Positions 43,561-51,436 of a stretch of 64,000 bases of DNA are shown piece by piece. The position numbers and the translations under genes are program-made. Positions within the stretch are counted from its first letter, which is position 1. Each line of letters starts with the position of its first letter. The DNA lies in the NCBI GenBank assembly GCA_958296075.1, contig CATQHW010000002.1, positions 124,001-188,000 of the forward strand, read 5' to 3'. The stretch is from an uncultured Spirochaetia bacterium. Its GTDB lineage: Bacteria; Spirochaetota; Spirochaetia; SZUA-6; Bin103. Below the pieces are notes generated by a model, which was given only the letters and a program-made list of their open reading frames with translations, was not told the DNA's origin and did no database searches.

Positions 43561-45360
43561 ATGGCACGTTGGATCGGGCCCCGACCCGAGTACGATTACA
43601 TCGACGACGTTCTGGCGGCGGCCGCCGCCTGGAAGGACCGATGCTTGCTGGCCGACGGATCGGTGTTCACCGACGAATCTCTGTGGACTGTGGACAACGT
43701 CCAGGAGCTCGAGCAGCTATTGCAGGCATCGGGTCCCAGCCGATGGCCGTTCGCGAGCTTCGAAAACCAACCGCCCTCGGTGATCCATCTGGCGGCCGAG
43801 GCGTACTGGCTTGCGTTTCTGTTCGTCGAATCAAAGGAAAACCAAGCGTATACGTCGCCGGATTGGAAACGCCGGAATTTCCACCAGATATGGCAAATGG
43901 GGGGCTCCGATGTACCCGATAGCCCGCATCTGAGCGATCGGGCGCTGCGGGGCGTCGGGAGCGTTGGTCAAGCGCACTGGAGATACGACCTTGCCCTGCG
44001 CTATCTCATGGAGATGGTTCGCCTGTGGAAGACGGAACCGTCTCCGGTTGACGTGCAACAGGAACCACCCTGGAATTTCATCGACTGGCTGGGCTCGAAG
44101 GTGGACAGCCCGAGGGAGCGGCCGATGCACCATGCCATTCTGTATCTGCTGTTTCCTGACTACGTGGAGCGGATCGCGAAGCTGCCACACAAGCAGCGTA
44201 TCATCGAGTGGTTCGGAGATCGGAGTCAGAAGGATAGAGCGGAGACCGGGCCCGACGAAGTGATCTACGAGATACGCAAGCGTCTCGAGGAGAAGGAGGG
44301 AACCGAGGAACTCGACTTCTACCTGGCACCGCTCAAAGAGCGATGGGAACGTCTGAAATCACCCCCGGTGAAACAGGAGGAGCCGCTTTCCAGCGGCCGG
44401 CAGAGTCTGAACGTCATTCTCTATGGGCCGCCGGGAACGGGAAAGACGTATGCGACCGCCCGCTGGTGCGTCGATCTCTGCGATGGGGAGAAGCAGCGGA
44501 CCGACGAGCAGATTCGCGTTCGCTACCGGGAGCTGGTCACGGCGGAGAGGATCGAGTTCGTCACCTTCCACCAGTCCTACGGCTACGAGGAGTTCGTCGA
44601 AGGGCTGCGGCCGGAGACCGGCAGCGACGCCGGGATTCGTCTCACGGCGACCGACGGGGTGCTCAAGCGCATTGCCCGGCGCGCCCGGGAGTCGAGCATG
44701 GGCGAGCCGCACGTGCTGGTGATCGACGAGATCAACCGCGCCAACGTCTCCAAGGTGATGGGCGAACTCATTACGCTTCTGGAAGAAGACAAGCGGCAGG
44801 GCGCGGCGAACGAGGTCGTCGTGACGTTGCCGCATTCCGGCGAGCGCTTCACGCTGCCGGCGAATCTGTACCTGCTCGGCACCATGAACACCGCCGACCG
44901 TTCGATCGCGCTGCTCGACACGGCGCTGCGCCGGCGGTTCCAGTTCGTGGAGTTGGCGCCCGATCCGGAGTTGCTGGTGGAGGCGGCCGACGCTACGGAC
45001 GTCGACCTCCCGGCCGTGCTTCGAGTCATGAACGAACGGCTGGAATGGCTGCTCGACCGCGATCACCTGATCGGCCACGCCTGGTTCATGGCCGCCCGCA
45101 CCAGAGAGGACGTGGACGAGGTGATGCGCCGCAAGATCGTCCCGCTCCTCGCCGAGTACTTCTACGAGGATTGGGCGAAGGTCCGCGCCGTGCTGGGTGG
45201 CGGCGATGACTTCGTACGGGGACAGGCGCTGAGGCGGCCCCCGCGCCTCGACGACGACGGCCATGAGGATGAGCGGCTTCGCTGGAGCGTGCGGGATGAG
45301 TTCACGGAAGACGCCTACGATCGCTTGATCGACGGACAACCGGCGACGGACGATGCCTGA
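43561..45360 (+). CDS. McrB-type GTPase/AAA+ restriction subunit (copy A)
   Basis: A 599-residue motor subunit of a McrBC-type, modification-dependent restriction system. Residues 1-280 are an N-terminal domain I do not recognise (IHLAAEAYWLAFLFV, HLSDRALRGVG), expected to read the modified DNA. The AAA+ core has Walker A GPPGTGKT at 289-296, the McrB-type Walker B VLVIDEINRAN (Asp389) and LLGTMNTADRSIALLDTALRRRFQF. ATG at 43561 follows AAGGAG. It is a close paralogue of the gene at 49643-51436: the AAA+ halves are almost identical even in DNA, while parts of the N-terminal domain differ. The partner mcrC is truncated, so this unit is probably inactive unless it borrows another McrC. Confidence 0.9.
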   Translation: MARWIGPRPEYDYIDDVLAAAAAWKDRCLLADGSVFTDESLWTVDNVQELEQLLQASGPSRWPFASFENQPPSVIHLAAEAYWLAFLFVESKENQAYTSPDWKRRNFHQIWQMGGSDVPDSPHLSDRALRGVGSVGQAHWRYDLALRYLMEMVRLWKTEPSPVDVQQEPPWNFIDWLGSKVDSPRERPMHHAILYLLFPDYVERIAKLPHKQRIIEWFGDRSQKDRAETGPDEVIYEIRKRLEEKEGTEELDFYLAPLKERWERLKSPPVKQEEPLSSGRQSLNVILYGPPGTGKTYATARWCVDLCDGEKQRTDEQIRVRYRELVTAERIEFVTFHQSYGYEEFVEGLRPETGSDAGIRLTATDGVLKRIARRARESSMGEPHVLVIDEINRANVSKVMGELITLLEEDKRQGAANEVVVTLPHSGERFTLPANLYLLGTMNTADRSIALLDTALRRRFQFVELAPDPELLVEAADATDVDLPAVLRVMNERLEWLLDRDHLIGHAWFMAARTREDVDEVMRRKIVPLLAEYFYEDWAKVRAVLGGGDDFVRGQALRRPPRLDDDGHEDERLRWSVRDEFTEDAYDRLIDGQPATDDA

Positions 45361-45535
45361 CGCGGCTGCCGAGCCTCTCGTCTGCCGGGAATGGCAGCGT
45401 CTGCCGGTCGGCCTTGCCGAGCGGGAGGTCGGGCGGCTGCACGCACTTGCCGGCCGGTCGTGCTGGACGATACCTGCTACTTCTTCTCGTGCGGCTCGGA
45501 GGCGGAATGCGATGCGTCCGGCGGCTCGGCCATGA
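45353..45535 (+). pseudogene. Truncated mcrC (copy A)
   Basis: The frame starts at ATG 45353, overlapping the mcrB stop exactly as in the intact copy at 51426. Its first 34 or so codons (EPLVCREWQRLPVGLAEREVGRLHALA) match the start of the intact McrC (ESLTCREWQHLPVG...ERDARRLHALA). Similarity ends at GCCGGCCGG near 45456; the remaining frame to 45535 reads unrelated residues and is antisense to the XRE-ImmA gene, whose stop is at 45477. About 385 of 420 residues, including the nuclease domain, are missing. This is a gene remnant with a sharp breakpoint between 45457 and 45477. Confidence 0.85.
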
Positions 45536-46631
45536 GCCGGTGCAGCTCGTCAGGCGCGACGTCCAGCAGCTCGGCGGCCTTGGCGTCGGAGACCGCGCCT
45601 TCGGCCAGGGCGCGCAGGCACAGCCGCTCGAAACGCCGGGGTTTGGTCCCCTTCGGCAGGGCAAAGGGTTCTTCGTAGGGAGGGTCGAGCCAGCCGCGCT
45701 TCTGGTACTCGTTGTACAGCCGGCGATAGAGCGGCTGACCGAAGATGTCGAGGACCCTGCACCGGTAGGTGAGGGCCTGCACGCTCACGCCGAACAGCCG
45801 CTTGAGGTGGAACAGCTCGCTCCAGCCGATCGCGGTGCGTCGCGTGCCGACCTCGGCGCGCAGCGCCGTCGCGGGCATCAGGAACGCGCCGGCGAAGCGG
45901 TGCGCCGCCGCCTCGGCGTCCACGCCGTCGAGAAGCAGAGCCAGGTGGCCGAGCTCGTGAGCCATGGTGAAGCGCTGCCGCTCGCCCCAGGCGTCGTCGT
46001 GTACCACGATCGCCGGCGTCGTCTGTCCGTCCGCGCGCTCGACGTGGGCCAGCAGGCCATCCACGTCGTCGCTGAGGGCGGCCGCCACCACCTTCACGCC
46101 GTGCCCTTCGAGAAGCTCGCCCGCGTCGGGGATCGGCTCGCTCCCCAGTCCCCAGTGAACGCGCAATGCCCTGGCGCCCCGCTCCGCGTCGGCGATGTCG
46201 GATACGGGGTAGGGCGCGCCGTCCGGTCTGTCCCACTCCTTCCATGCTGCGACCGGCAGTCGGAGGAGGTCCTCGACGGCGGCGTACCGTTCCAGCAGGC
46301 GGAGGACCTGCGCCTCGACCCGCGTCTGCTCGCGCCGGCCGGCGATCGCCTTGCTCCGGAAGGCGACGGCGTTCAGCGCCAGCGTCTGCTCGGGTTCGCC
46401 GAGCAGGTAGCTCACCGGCACGTGGAGGGCGCCGGCGACCGCCAGCAGGACCTCGGAGCGCGGCAGCGACTCGCCGCGTTCGTACTTGCCTATCGCCTGC
46501 GCCGTGACGAGGCCGCCGATGGCGCCGGCCAGTCCCCTGAGCGACAGGCCCGCCGCGGTCCGCGCGAGCTTCATCCGCCGGCCGGTCTCCTGCCTCTTGA
46601 CGAGTGGTTTACGACCGTCTACATTGTCCAT
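45477..46631 (-). CDS. XRE-family regulator with ImmA/IrrE-type metallopeptidase domain
   Basis: A 384-residue protein. Residues about 18-75 are a lambda-repressor-type helix-turn-helix (MKLARTAAGLSLRGLAGAIGGLVTAQAIGKYERGESLP). After a linker, the COG2856/IrrE-like zinc peptidase domain carries HELGH at 225-229 (FTMAHELGHLALLL) and AHRFAGAFLMPA, the usual second block. Such fusions act as self-controlled repressors or as proteases that cleave a partner repressor on damage or phage signals. It lies tail-to-tail against the broken mcrC and head-to-head with the second mcrB, 46 bases apart, so it probably controls that unit. ATG at 46631. Confidence 0.9.
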   Translation of the reverse strand: MDNVDGRKPLVKRQETGRRMKLARTAAGLSLRGLAGAIGGLVTAQAIGKYERGESLPRSEVLLAVAGALHVPVSYLLGEPEQTLALNAVAFRSKAIAGRREQTRVEAQVLRLLERYAAVEDLLRLPVAAWKEWDRPDGAPYPVSDIADAERGARALRVHWGLGSEPIPDAGELLEGHGVKVVAAALSDDVDGLLAHVERADGQTTPAIVVHDDAWGERQRFTMAHELGHLALLLDGVDAEAAAHRFAGAFLMPATALRAEVGTRRTAIGWSELFHLKRLFGVSVQALTYRCRVLDIFGQPLYRRLYNEYQKRGWLDPPYEEPFALPKGTKPRRFERLCLRALAEGAVSDAKAAELLDVAPDELHRLMAEPPDASHSASEPHEKK

Positions 46632-46677
46632 TGTTCGTAAATGTCACGGCGATCCTGCAAGGGAGGAGTATAGCGCA
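46621..46677. promoter_or_regulatory. Divergent control region between XRE-ImmA and mcrB (copy B)
   Basis: Only 46 bases separate the two starts. The segment holds an inverted ACATT...AATGT pair (46621-46644, 14-base gap), two ACAATG direct repeats on the minus strand, a Shine-Dalgarno GGGAGGAG (46661-46668) and TATAGC directly before the mcrB ATG. It is less GC-rich than the flanks. A likely operator for the XRE repressor. Confidence 0.4.
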
Positions 46678-48285
46678 ATGGACGGTGACCACGCTCGTGG
46701 ATGGGACGGATACTTCGCACTCGTACGGCAGCACCTCGATTGGAATACAGAGATCGAGTCTGTTGAACTGAAGTACAAGCGCGCCACTGAACGATACTTA
46801 CGGTCAGTGACCGACGACGCGCTGAAACGAAACTGGATCAAGGCAACCAAAGGAGACATCCGCTATAACTTGAATAACCTCTGCGGTTGGAGAGCGGTCG
46901 AAGCTCTGTCCATGTGGTATGAGGAAGACCCGGGACCAGCTTCGGAGGCGCTGCGCGATCTTTGGGCCCCGGACGATGGATCCCCTGACGGGTTACCGCC
47001 GACGGATCAGATAATTGCACGGGTTCGCACCTTCGCTGAGCGAATGCCGGCCGTTGAGGACCTCCGCGGTCCGGGAGTGCGCATGCGACTGATCGCCGCC
47101 TTGCTGATGAGGATTTCGGCCGAAAGTTACCCTCCTTTCAAGGTGAGAGAGTTCAATAAGGCATACGAGCGTACGGACCACCCCAAGCTGCCGAGGGATG
47201 CCGACGAAGCGACGTTGTATGAGCACGCGTTGGAGTTTCTCGACCGATTGGTCGAAGAAGCCGCCGCGCGAGGCCTGAACTGGCGCAACCGCCTCGAAGC
47301 ACAGTCGGTAGTCTGGACGATCGAGAAAAAGCTCAAGGTTGTTGCGAACCCCGGCCCCGATAATCCGGATCCGTTGCCGGAGATCAAAACCCCGATCGTG
47401 GATCCCGAGGTGGCGCCGCAGAGGCTTGCCGACGAGTTGCTCATCGATCGTGCTTTTCTTCGTCGTATCGAGACGCTACTGGCCGACAAGCTTCAGGTCA
47501 TCTTCCAGGGGCCGCCGGGAACCGGGAAGACCTATGTCGCGCGGAAGCTGGCCGAGTGCCTCTCACGGGCCCCGAAACGAGTGCGGCTGGTGCAGTTCCA
47601 TCCGTCCTATGCCTACGAGGACTTCGTCCAGGGCTTCCGGCCGACGTTGAAGGACGGGCAGCCTGGCTTCGAGCTCAAGAACGGACCGTTGCTCGACGCG
47701 GCGGAGGCGGCGCGCGATGAGCCGGACGAGAAGCACTTCCTGGTCATCGACGAGATCAACCGGGGCAACCTCTCCAAGGTGTTCGGCGAACTCTACTACC
47801 TGCTCGAATACCGCGAAGCGGAGATGCGTCTGCAGTATTCGTCCGCGCCGTTCGCTCTGCCGAAGAATCTGTTCATCATCGGCACGATGAACACTGCCGA
47901 CCGCTCGATCGCGCTGGTCGACCTGGCGCTGCGCCGGCGATTCCACTTCGTGGAGTTCCACCCCGACAAGCCGCCGGTCGCAGGACTGCTCGCGCGCTGG
48001 CTGAAGAAGAACGCGCCCGAATACGGCTGGATAGCCGGGGTCGTCGACCGTGCGAACGAGCTGCTGGACGACCGGCAGGCCGCCATCGGGCCGAGCTACT
48101 TCATGAAGCAGCATCTCGACGACGAACTGGTCCGTCTGATCTGGGAGCACAACGTGCTGCCGTACGTCGAGGAGCACCTGTACGGGGAACAGGACCGTCT
48201 GGCCGAGTTCAACCTTGACGCACTGCGGAAGGAGGCGGACGCGGACGGCGACTCCACGGGAGAGGATGAAGGCGCCGGCGAATGA
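46678..48285 (+). CDS. McrB-type GTPase/AAA+ restriction subunit (copy B)
   Basis: A 535-residue McrB-type motor, clearly different from copies A and C. The N-terminal 270 residues (WDGYFALVRQHLDWNTEIESVELKYK, NNLCGWRAVEALSMWYE) form an unrecognised, helix-rich domain likely to bind modified DNA. The AAA+ part has Walker A GPPGTGKT at 278-285, FHPSYAYEDFVQGFRP, VIDEINRGNLSKVFGELYYLLEYR and GTMNTADRSIALVDLALRRRF. ATG at 46678 follows GGGAGGAG. Its first third is noticeably less GC-rich than nearby genes, hinting at transfer. Its stop overlaps mcrC by four bases (ATGA). The AAA+ part resembles classical McrB more than A and C do. Confidence 0.92.
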   Translation: MDGDHARGWDGYFALVRQHLDWNTEIESVELKYKRATERYLRSVTDDALKRNWIKATKGDIRYNLNNLCGWRAVEALSMWYEEDPGPASEALRDLWAPDDGSPDGLPPTDQIIARVRTFAERMPAVEDLRGPGVRMRLIAALLMRISAESYPPFKVREFNKAYERTDHPKLPRDADEATLYEHALEFLDRLVEEAAARGLNWRNRLEAQSVVWTIEKKLKVVANPGPDNPDPLPEIKTPIVDPEVAPQRLADELLIDRAFLRRIETLLADKLQVIFQGPPGTGKTYVARKLAECLSRAPKRVRLVQFHPSYAYEDFVQGFRPTLKDGQPGFELKNGPLLDAAEAARDEPDEKHFLVIDEINRGNLSKVFGELYYLLEYREAEMRLQYSSAPFALPKNLFIIGTMNTADRSIALVDLALRRRFHFVEFHPDKPPVAGLLARWLKKNAPEYGWIAGVVDRANELLDDRQAAIGPSYFMKQHLDDELVRLIWEHNVLPYVEEHLYGEQDRLAEFNLDALRKEADADGDSTGEDEGAGE

Positions 48286-49463
48286 GACGTCTCGATCTGC
48301 GGGAATACGAGCGGAGCGAACCGGTTGCGCTCGCTGTCGATGAGCGCGATGCGTTGGCCGACATCCTGCGTGGATCGATCACCATCGAGCCGGCGGCCGG
48401 CGCGGAAGGCGTCTACCGCCTGACGCCGGGCTCGACCATCGGCGCCCTCGAAATCGGCGACCTGTCGGTGTCGATCCGGCCCAAGCTGTCGATCTCCCGC
48501 GTGCTCTTCCTGGCGTCCTACGCCGCGGGCAGGATTGCCCTGCACGACCGCTTCGACTACCGGGACGAGCAGGACATCGTGGAGGTATTGGCGTTGCAGC
48601 TCGCAGCCGCCGCGCGCCGGGCGTTCGCCGCCGGACTGCTGCACGGGTATCGGACCGAGCAGGAGGCGCTGCCTACCGTTCGCGGTCGCATCCGCGTCGA
48701 CGAGCAGCTCCGGCGCCGGTTCGGTGTCCCCTTGCCGCTGGAAGTCCAGTACGACGAGTTCACGGACGACATCACGGCGAACCGGCTGGTGAAGACGGCC
48801 GGCGCGCGGCTGGCGCGGAGGCGCATCCGCGCGTCCCGATCGCCGGTCGAGTACGCGGCCAACGCCGTGCCGGAGATCGTGTTCGACCGGCTGAACCGGC
48901 ACTACCGGCACGTGGTGGCGCTGTCTCGCCTCATCTTGCGGCAGCGGTCGTTCGAGACCGAACGCGGCGGCCTCCGCGCGTCCGGCTTCCTGATCGACAT
49001 GAACGTGATCTTCCAGGAATTCGTCACCCGGGCGCTGCGCGACGAGCTGCGGGTGTCGGACCGTGTGTTTCGCGCCGACGACCGGATCGAGCGGGTCACG
49101 CTGGACGAAGCTGGACGGGTTCGGCTCAAGCCCGACCTGACGTGGTGGGACGGCGGGGACTGCACGTTCGCGGGCGACGTGAAGTACAAGCGCATCGAGG
49201 ACGCGCACGTCCCCAACGCCGATCTGTATCAACTGCTGGCCTACGCCACGGCGCTCGACCTGCCGGGCGGGCTGCTGATCTACGCGCAGGGCGAGAGAAG
49301 ACCGGCGCAGCACCGCGTGCGCCATTCGGGCAAACTGCTGGAGGTCGCGGCGCTCGACCTGTCCGGAACGCCGGCGGCGCTGCTCGCCCGGATCGAGGAC
49401 ATGGCGAAACGGGTCCGCGCCATGCGCGCCCAAGCCGCCGTGCCGGCGCTACCGGCGGCGTGA
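48282..49463 (+). CDS. McrC-type nuclease subunit (copy B)
   Basis: A 393-residue McrC partner. The N-terminal part (GVYRLTPGSTIGALEIGDLSVSIRPKLSISRVLFLASYA) is the beta-rich domain that contacts the McrB ring, and the C-terminal part holds a PD-(D/E)xK nuclease site: VRLKPDLTWW followed by FAGDVKYKR and the helix NADLYQLLAYATAL. ATG at 48282 overlaps the mcrB stop. All key residues are in place, so this unit looks functional: McrB binds modified DNA, translocates with GTP and McrC cuts. Confidence 0.92.
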   Translation: MRRLDLREYERSEPVALAVDERDALADILRGSITIEPAAGAEGVYRLTPGSTIGALEIGDLSVSIRPKLSISRVLFLASYAAGRIALHDRFDYRDEQDIVEVLALQLAAAARRAFAAGLLHGYRTEQEALPTVRGRIRVDEQLRRRFGVPLPLEVQYDEFTDDITANRLVKTAGARLARRRIRASRSPVEYAANAVPEIVFDRLNRHYRHVVALSRLILRQRSFETERGGLRASGFLIDMNVIFQEFVTRALRDELRVSDRVFRADDRIERVTLDEAGRVRLKPDLTWWDGGDCTFAGDVKYKRIEDAHVPNADLYQLLAYATALDLPGGLLIYAQGERRPAQHRVRHSGKLLEVAALDLSGTPAALLARIEDMAKRVRAMRAQAAVPALPAA

Positions 49464-49487
49464 CAACCAGGCATAGGGAGGAAGCGA

Positions 49488-49580
49488 ATGGCGGAACGGC
49501 GAGTCGAAACGACCGAAGGCGAGATCCGCGGCGTCACGGTGCGCTGGGATCGGGTGCTGGCGAAGACGTGGCCCCGATGA
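49488..49580 (+). CDS. Very small frame before mcrB copy C
   Basis: A 30-codon frame, MAERRVETTEGEIRGVTVRW and ten more residues, with an excellent AGGGAGGA seven bases before the ATG. It sits 24 bases after the copy B mcrC stop and its stop overlaps the next small frame (ATGA). No known family. It may be a short functional peptide, an antitoxin-like fragment, or the head of a gene lost at the island boundary. Confidence 0.4.
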   Translation: MAERRVETTEGEIRGVTVRWDRVLAKTWPR

Positions 49581-49639
49581 GCCACTATTGGACGACGATC
49601 AAGCCGGACGGATACGCCGGCAATACCGAAGGAGGATGA
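49577..49639 (+). CDS. Very small coupled frame before mcrB copy C
   Basis: A 20-residue frame, MSHYWTTIKPDGYAGNTEGG, whose ATG overlaps the stop of the preceding 30-codon frame by four bases and whose end covers the Shine-Dalgarno of mcrB copy C. It could be a coupling leader. Copy A lacks this frame: homology upstream of the two mcrB copies goes back only about 25 bases. Function unknown. Confidence 0.35.
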   Translation: MSHYWTTIKPDGYAGNTEGG

Positions 49640-49642
49640 GAA

Positions 49643-51436
49643 ATGGCGCGTTGGATCGGTCCCCGACCGGAGTACGACTACATCGACGACGTTCTTGCGG
49701 CAGCCGACGCCTGGAAGGAGCGGTGCCTGCTGGCCGACGGATCGGTGTTTACAGACGAAGCGCTATGGACGCCGGCGAACCTCGAAGCGCTCGAGCAATG
49801 GCTATGGTCAGCAATAGAGGCTCTTGGCGAACTAAGGGCTCTTGGCGAACTCAAAGAGCGCCTGGAACGCCAAACGACGGAGTTGATTCATCTGGCGGCC
49901 GAGGCGTACTGGATCGCCTTTCTGTTCGTAGGATCTAAGTTGCCGAGCTGGAAACGCAATGACTTCCACGATATATGGCAGATGGCGGGATCCGGCGTAC
50001 CTGAAAGCCCGCATCTGAGCGACCGAGCGCTGCGGGGCGTCGGGAACGTTGGTCCCGCGCATTGGAGGTACGACCTTACTCTGCCCTATCTCGTGCAGAC
50101 GGTTCGCCTGTGGAAGACGGAGCCGCCGCCGGTCGACCTGCAACGGGAACCGCCCTGGAAGTTCATCGAACGGCTGGACGAGCGGGTGCGTAATCAGCAG
50201 CGGCCGATGCGCCACGCCATTCTGTATCTGCTGTTTCCTGACTACGTGGAGCCGATCCCGACTTCGGACAAGCGGCGCATCGTCAAGTGCTTCGGAGATC
50301 GGAGTCAGAAGGAAAGAGCGAGGACCGCGCTCGACGAAATCGTCTACGAGATACGCAGGCGCCTGGAGCAGGAAATGGAAACCGACGAGCTCGATTTTAC
50401 CCGGTCGCCGCTATACGAGCGATGGCACCCTCCCCGGACGGCGCGCACGGCGGAACGGGAGGAGCCGCTTTCCAGCGGCCGGCAGAGTCTGAACGTCATT
50501 CTCTATGGGCCGCCGGGAACGGGAAAGACGTATGCGACCGCCCGCTGGTGCGTCGAGATCTGCGATGGCCCGGAGCACCGGAACCATGAGGAGATTCGCG
50601 TTCGCTACCGGGAGCTGGTCACGGCGGAGAGGATCGAGTTCGTCACCTTCCACCAGTCCTACGGCTACGAGGAATTCGTCGAAGGGCTGCGGCCGGAGAC
50701 CGGCAGCGATGCCCGGATTCGTCTGATTCCCACCGACGGGGTGCTCAAGCGCATCGCCCGGCGCGCGCGGGAGTCGACCGAGGCGCACGTGCTGGTGATC
50801 GACGAGATCAACCGCGCCAACGTCTCCAAGGTGCTGGGGGAACTGATCACACTGCTGGAGGACGACAAACGGCAGGGCGCGGAGCACGAGGTGGCGGCCA
50901 CGTTGCCGCATTCCGGCGAGCGCTTCACGCTGCCGGCGAATCTGCACCTGCTCGGCACCATGAACACCGCCGACCGTTCGATCGCGCTGCTCGACACGGC
51001 GCTGCGCCGGCGGTTCCAGTTCGTGGAGTTGGCGCCCGATCCGGAGTTGCTGGAGGAGGAGGCCGACGCTACGGACGTCGACCTCCCGGCCGTGCTTCGA
51101 GCCATGAACGAACGGTTGGAATGGCTGCTCGACCGCGATCACCTGATCGGCCACGCCTGGTTCATGGCTGTCCGCACCAGAGAGGACGTGGACGAGGTGA
51201 TGCGCCGCAAGATCATCCCGCTCCTCGCCGAGTACTTCTACGAGGATTGGGCGAAGGTCCGCGCCGTGCTGGGCGGCAGCGATGACTTCGTGCGGGGAGC
51301 AGCGATCGGGCGGCCTCCGGGCCTCGACGACGCCGGCTACGAGGAGGGGCGGCTGCGCTGGACCGTGCGCCGGGAGTTCTCGGACGGCGCCTATGATCGT
51401 CTGGTCGCAGGACGACCGGCGGACGATGCCGGGTAA
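49643..51436 (+). CDS. McrB-type GTPase/AAA+ restriction subunit (copy C)
   Basis: A 597-residue paralogue of copy A with Walker A GPPGTGKT again at 289-296, VIDEINRANVSKVLGEL, GTMNTADRSIALLDTALRRRFQF and the same C-terminal block YFYEDWAKVRAVLGG. The N-terminal domain is a mosaic: near-identical segments (MARWIGPRPEYDYIDDVLAA, HLSDRALRGVG) alternate with strongly different ones, for example around residues 43-75 and 195-220. ATG at 49643 follows AAGGAGG. The mcrC start overlaps its end by 11 bases, and that mcrC is intact, so this unit should be active. Confidence 0.92.
   Translation: MARWIGPRPEYDYIDDVLAAADAWKERCLLADGSVFTDEALWTPANLEALEQWLWSAIEALGELRALGELKERLERQTTELIHLAAEAYWIAFLFVGSKLPSWKRNDFHDIWQMAGSGVPESPHLSDRALRGVGNVGPAHWRYDLTLPYLVQTVRLWKTEPPPVDLQREPPWKFIERLDERVRNQQRPMRHAILYLLFPDYVEPIPTSDKRRIVKCFGDRSQKERARTALDEIVYEIRRRLEQEMETDELDFTRSPLYERWHPPRTARTAEREEPLSSGRQSLNVILYGPPGTGKTYATARWCVEICDGPEHRNHEEIRVRYRELVTAERIEFVTFHQSYGYEEFVEGLRPETGSDARIRLIPTDGVLKRIARRARESTEAHVLVIDEINRANVSKVLGELITLLEDDKRQGAEHEVAATLPHSGERFTLPANLHLLGTMNTADRSIALLDTALRRRFQFVELAPDPELLEEEADATDVDLPAVLRAMNERLEWLLDRDHLIGHAWFMAVRTREDVDEVMRRKIIPLLAEYFYEDWAKVRAVLGGSDDFVRGAAIGRPPGLDDAGYEEGRLRWTVRREFSDGAYDRLVAGRPADDAG

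Noticed and set aside
43554-43922. Frame starting at ATG 43554, in line with the Shine-Dalgarno before mcrB copy A
   Set aside because: It reads an Arg-rich out-of-frame translation of the mcrB N-terminus, and the same shadow frame appears at copy C; the real start is the ATG at 43561.
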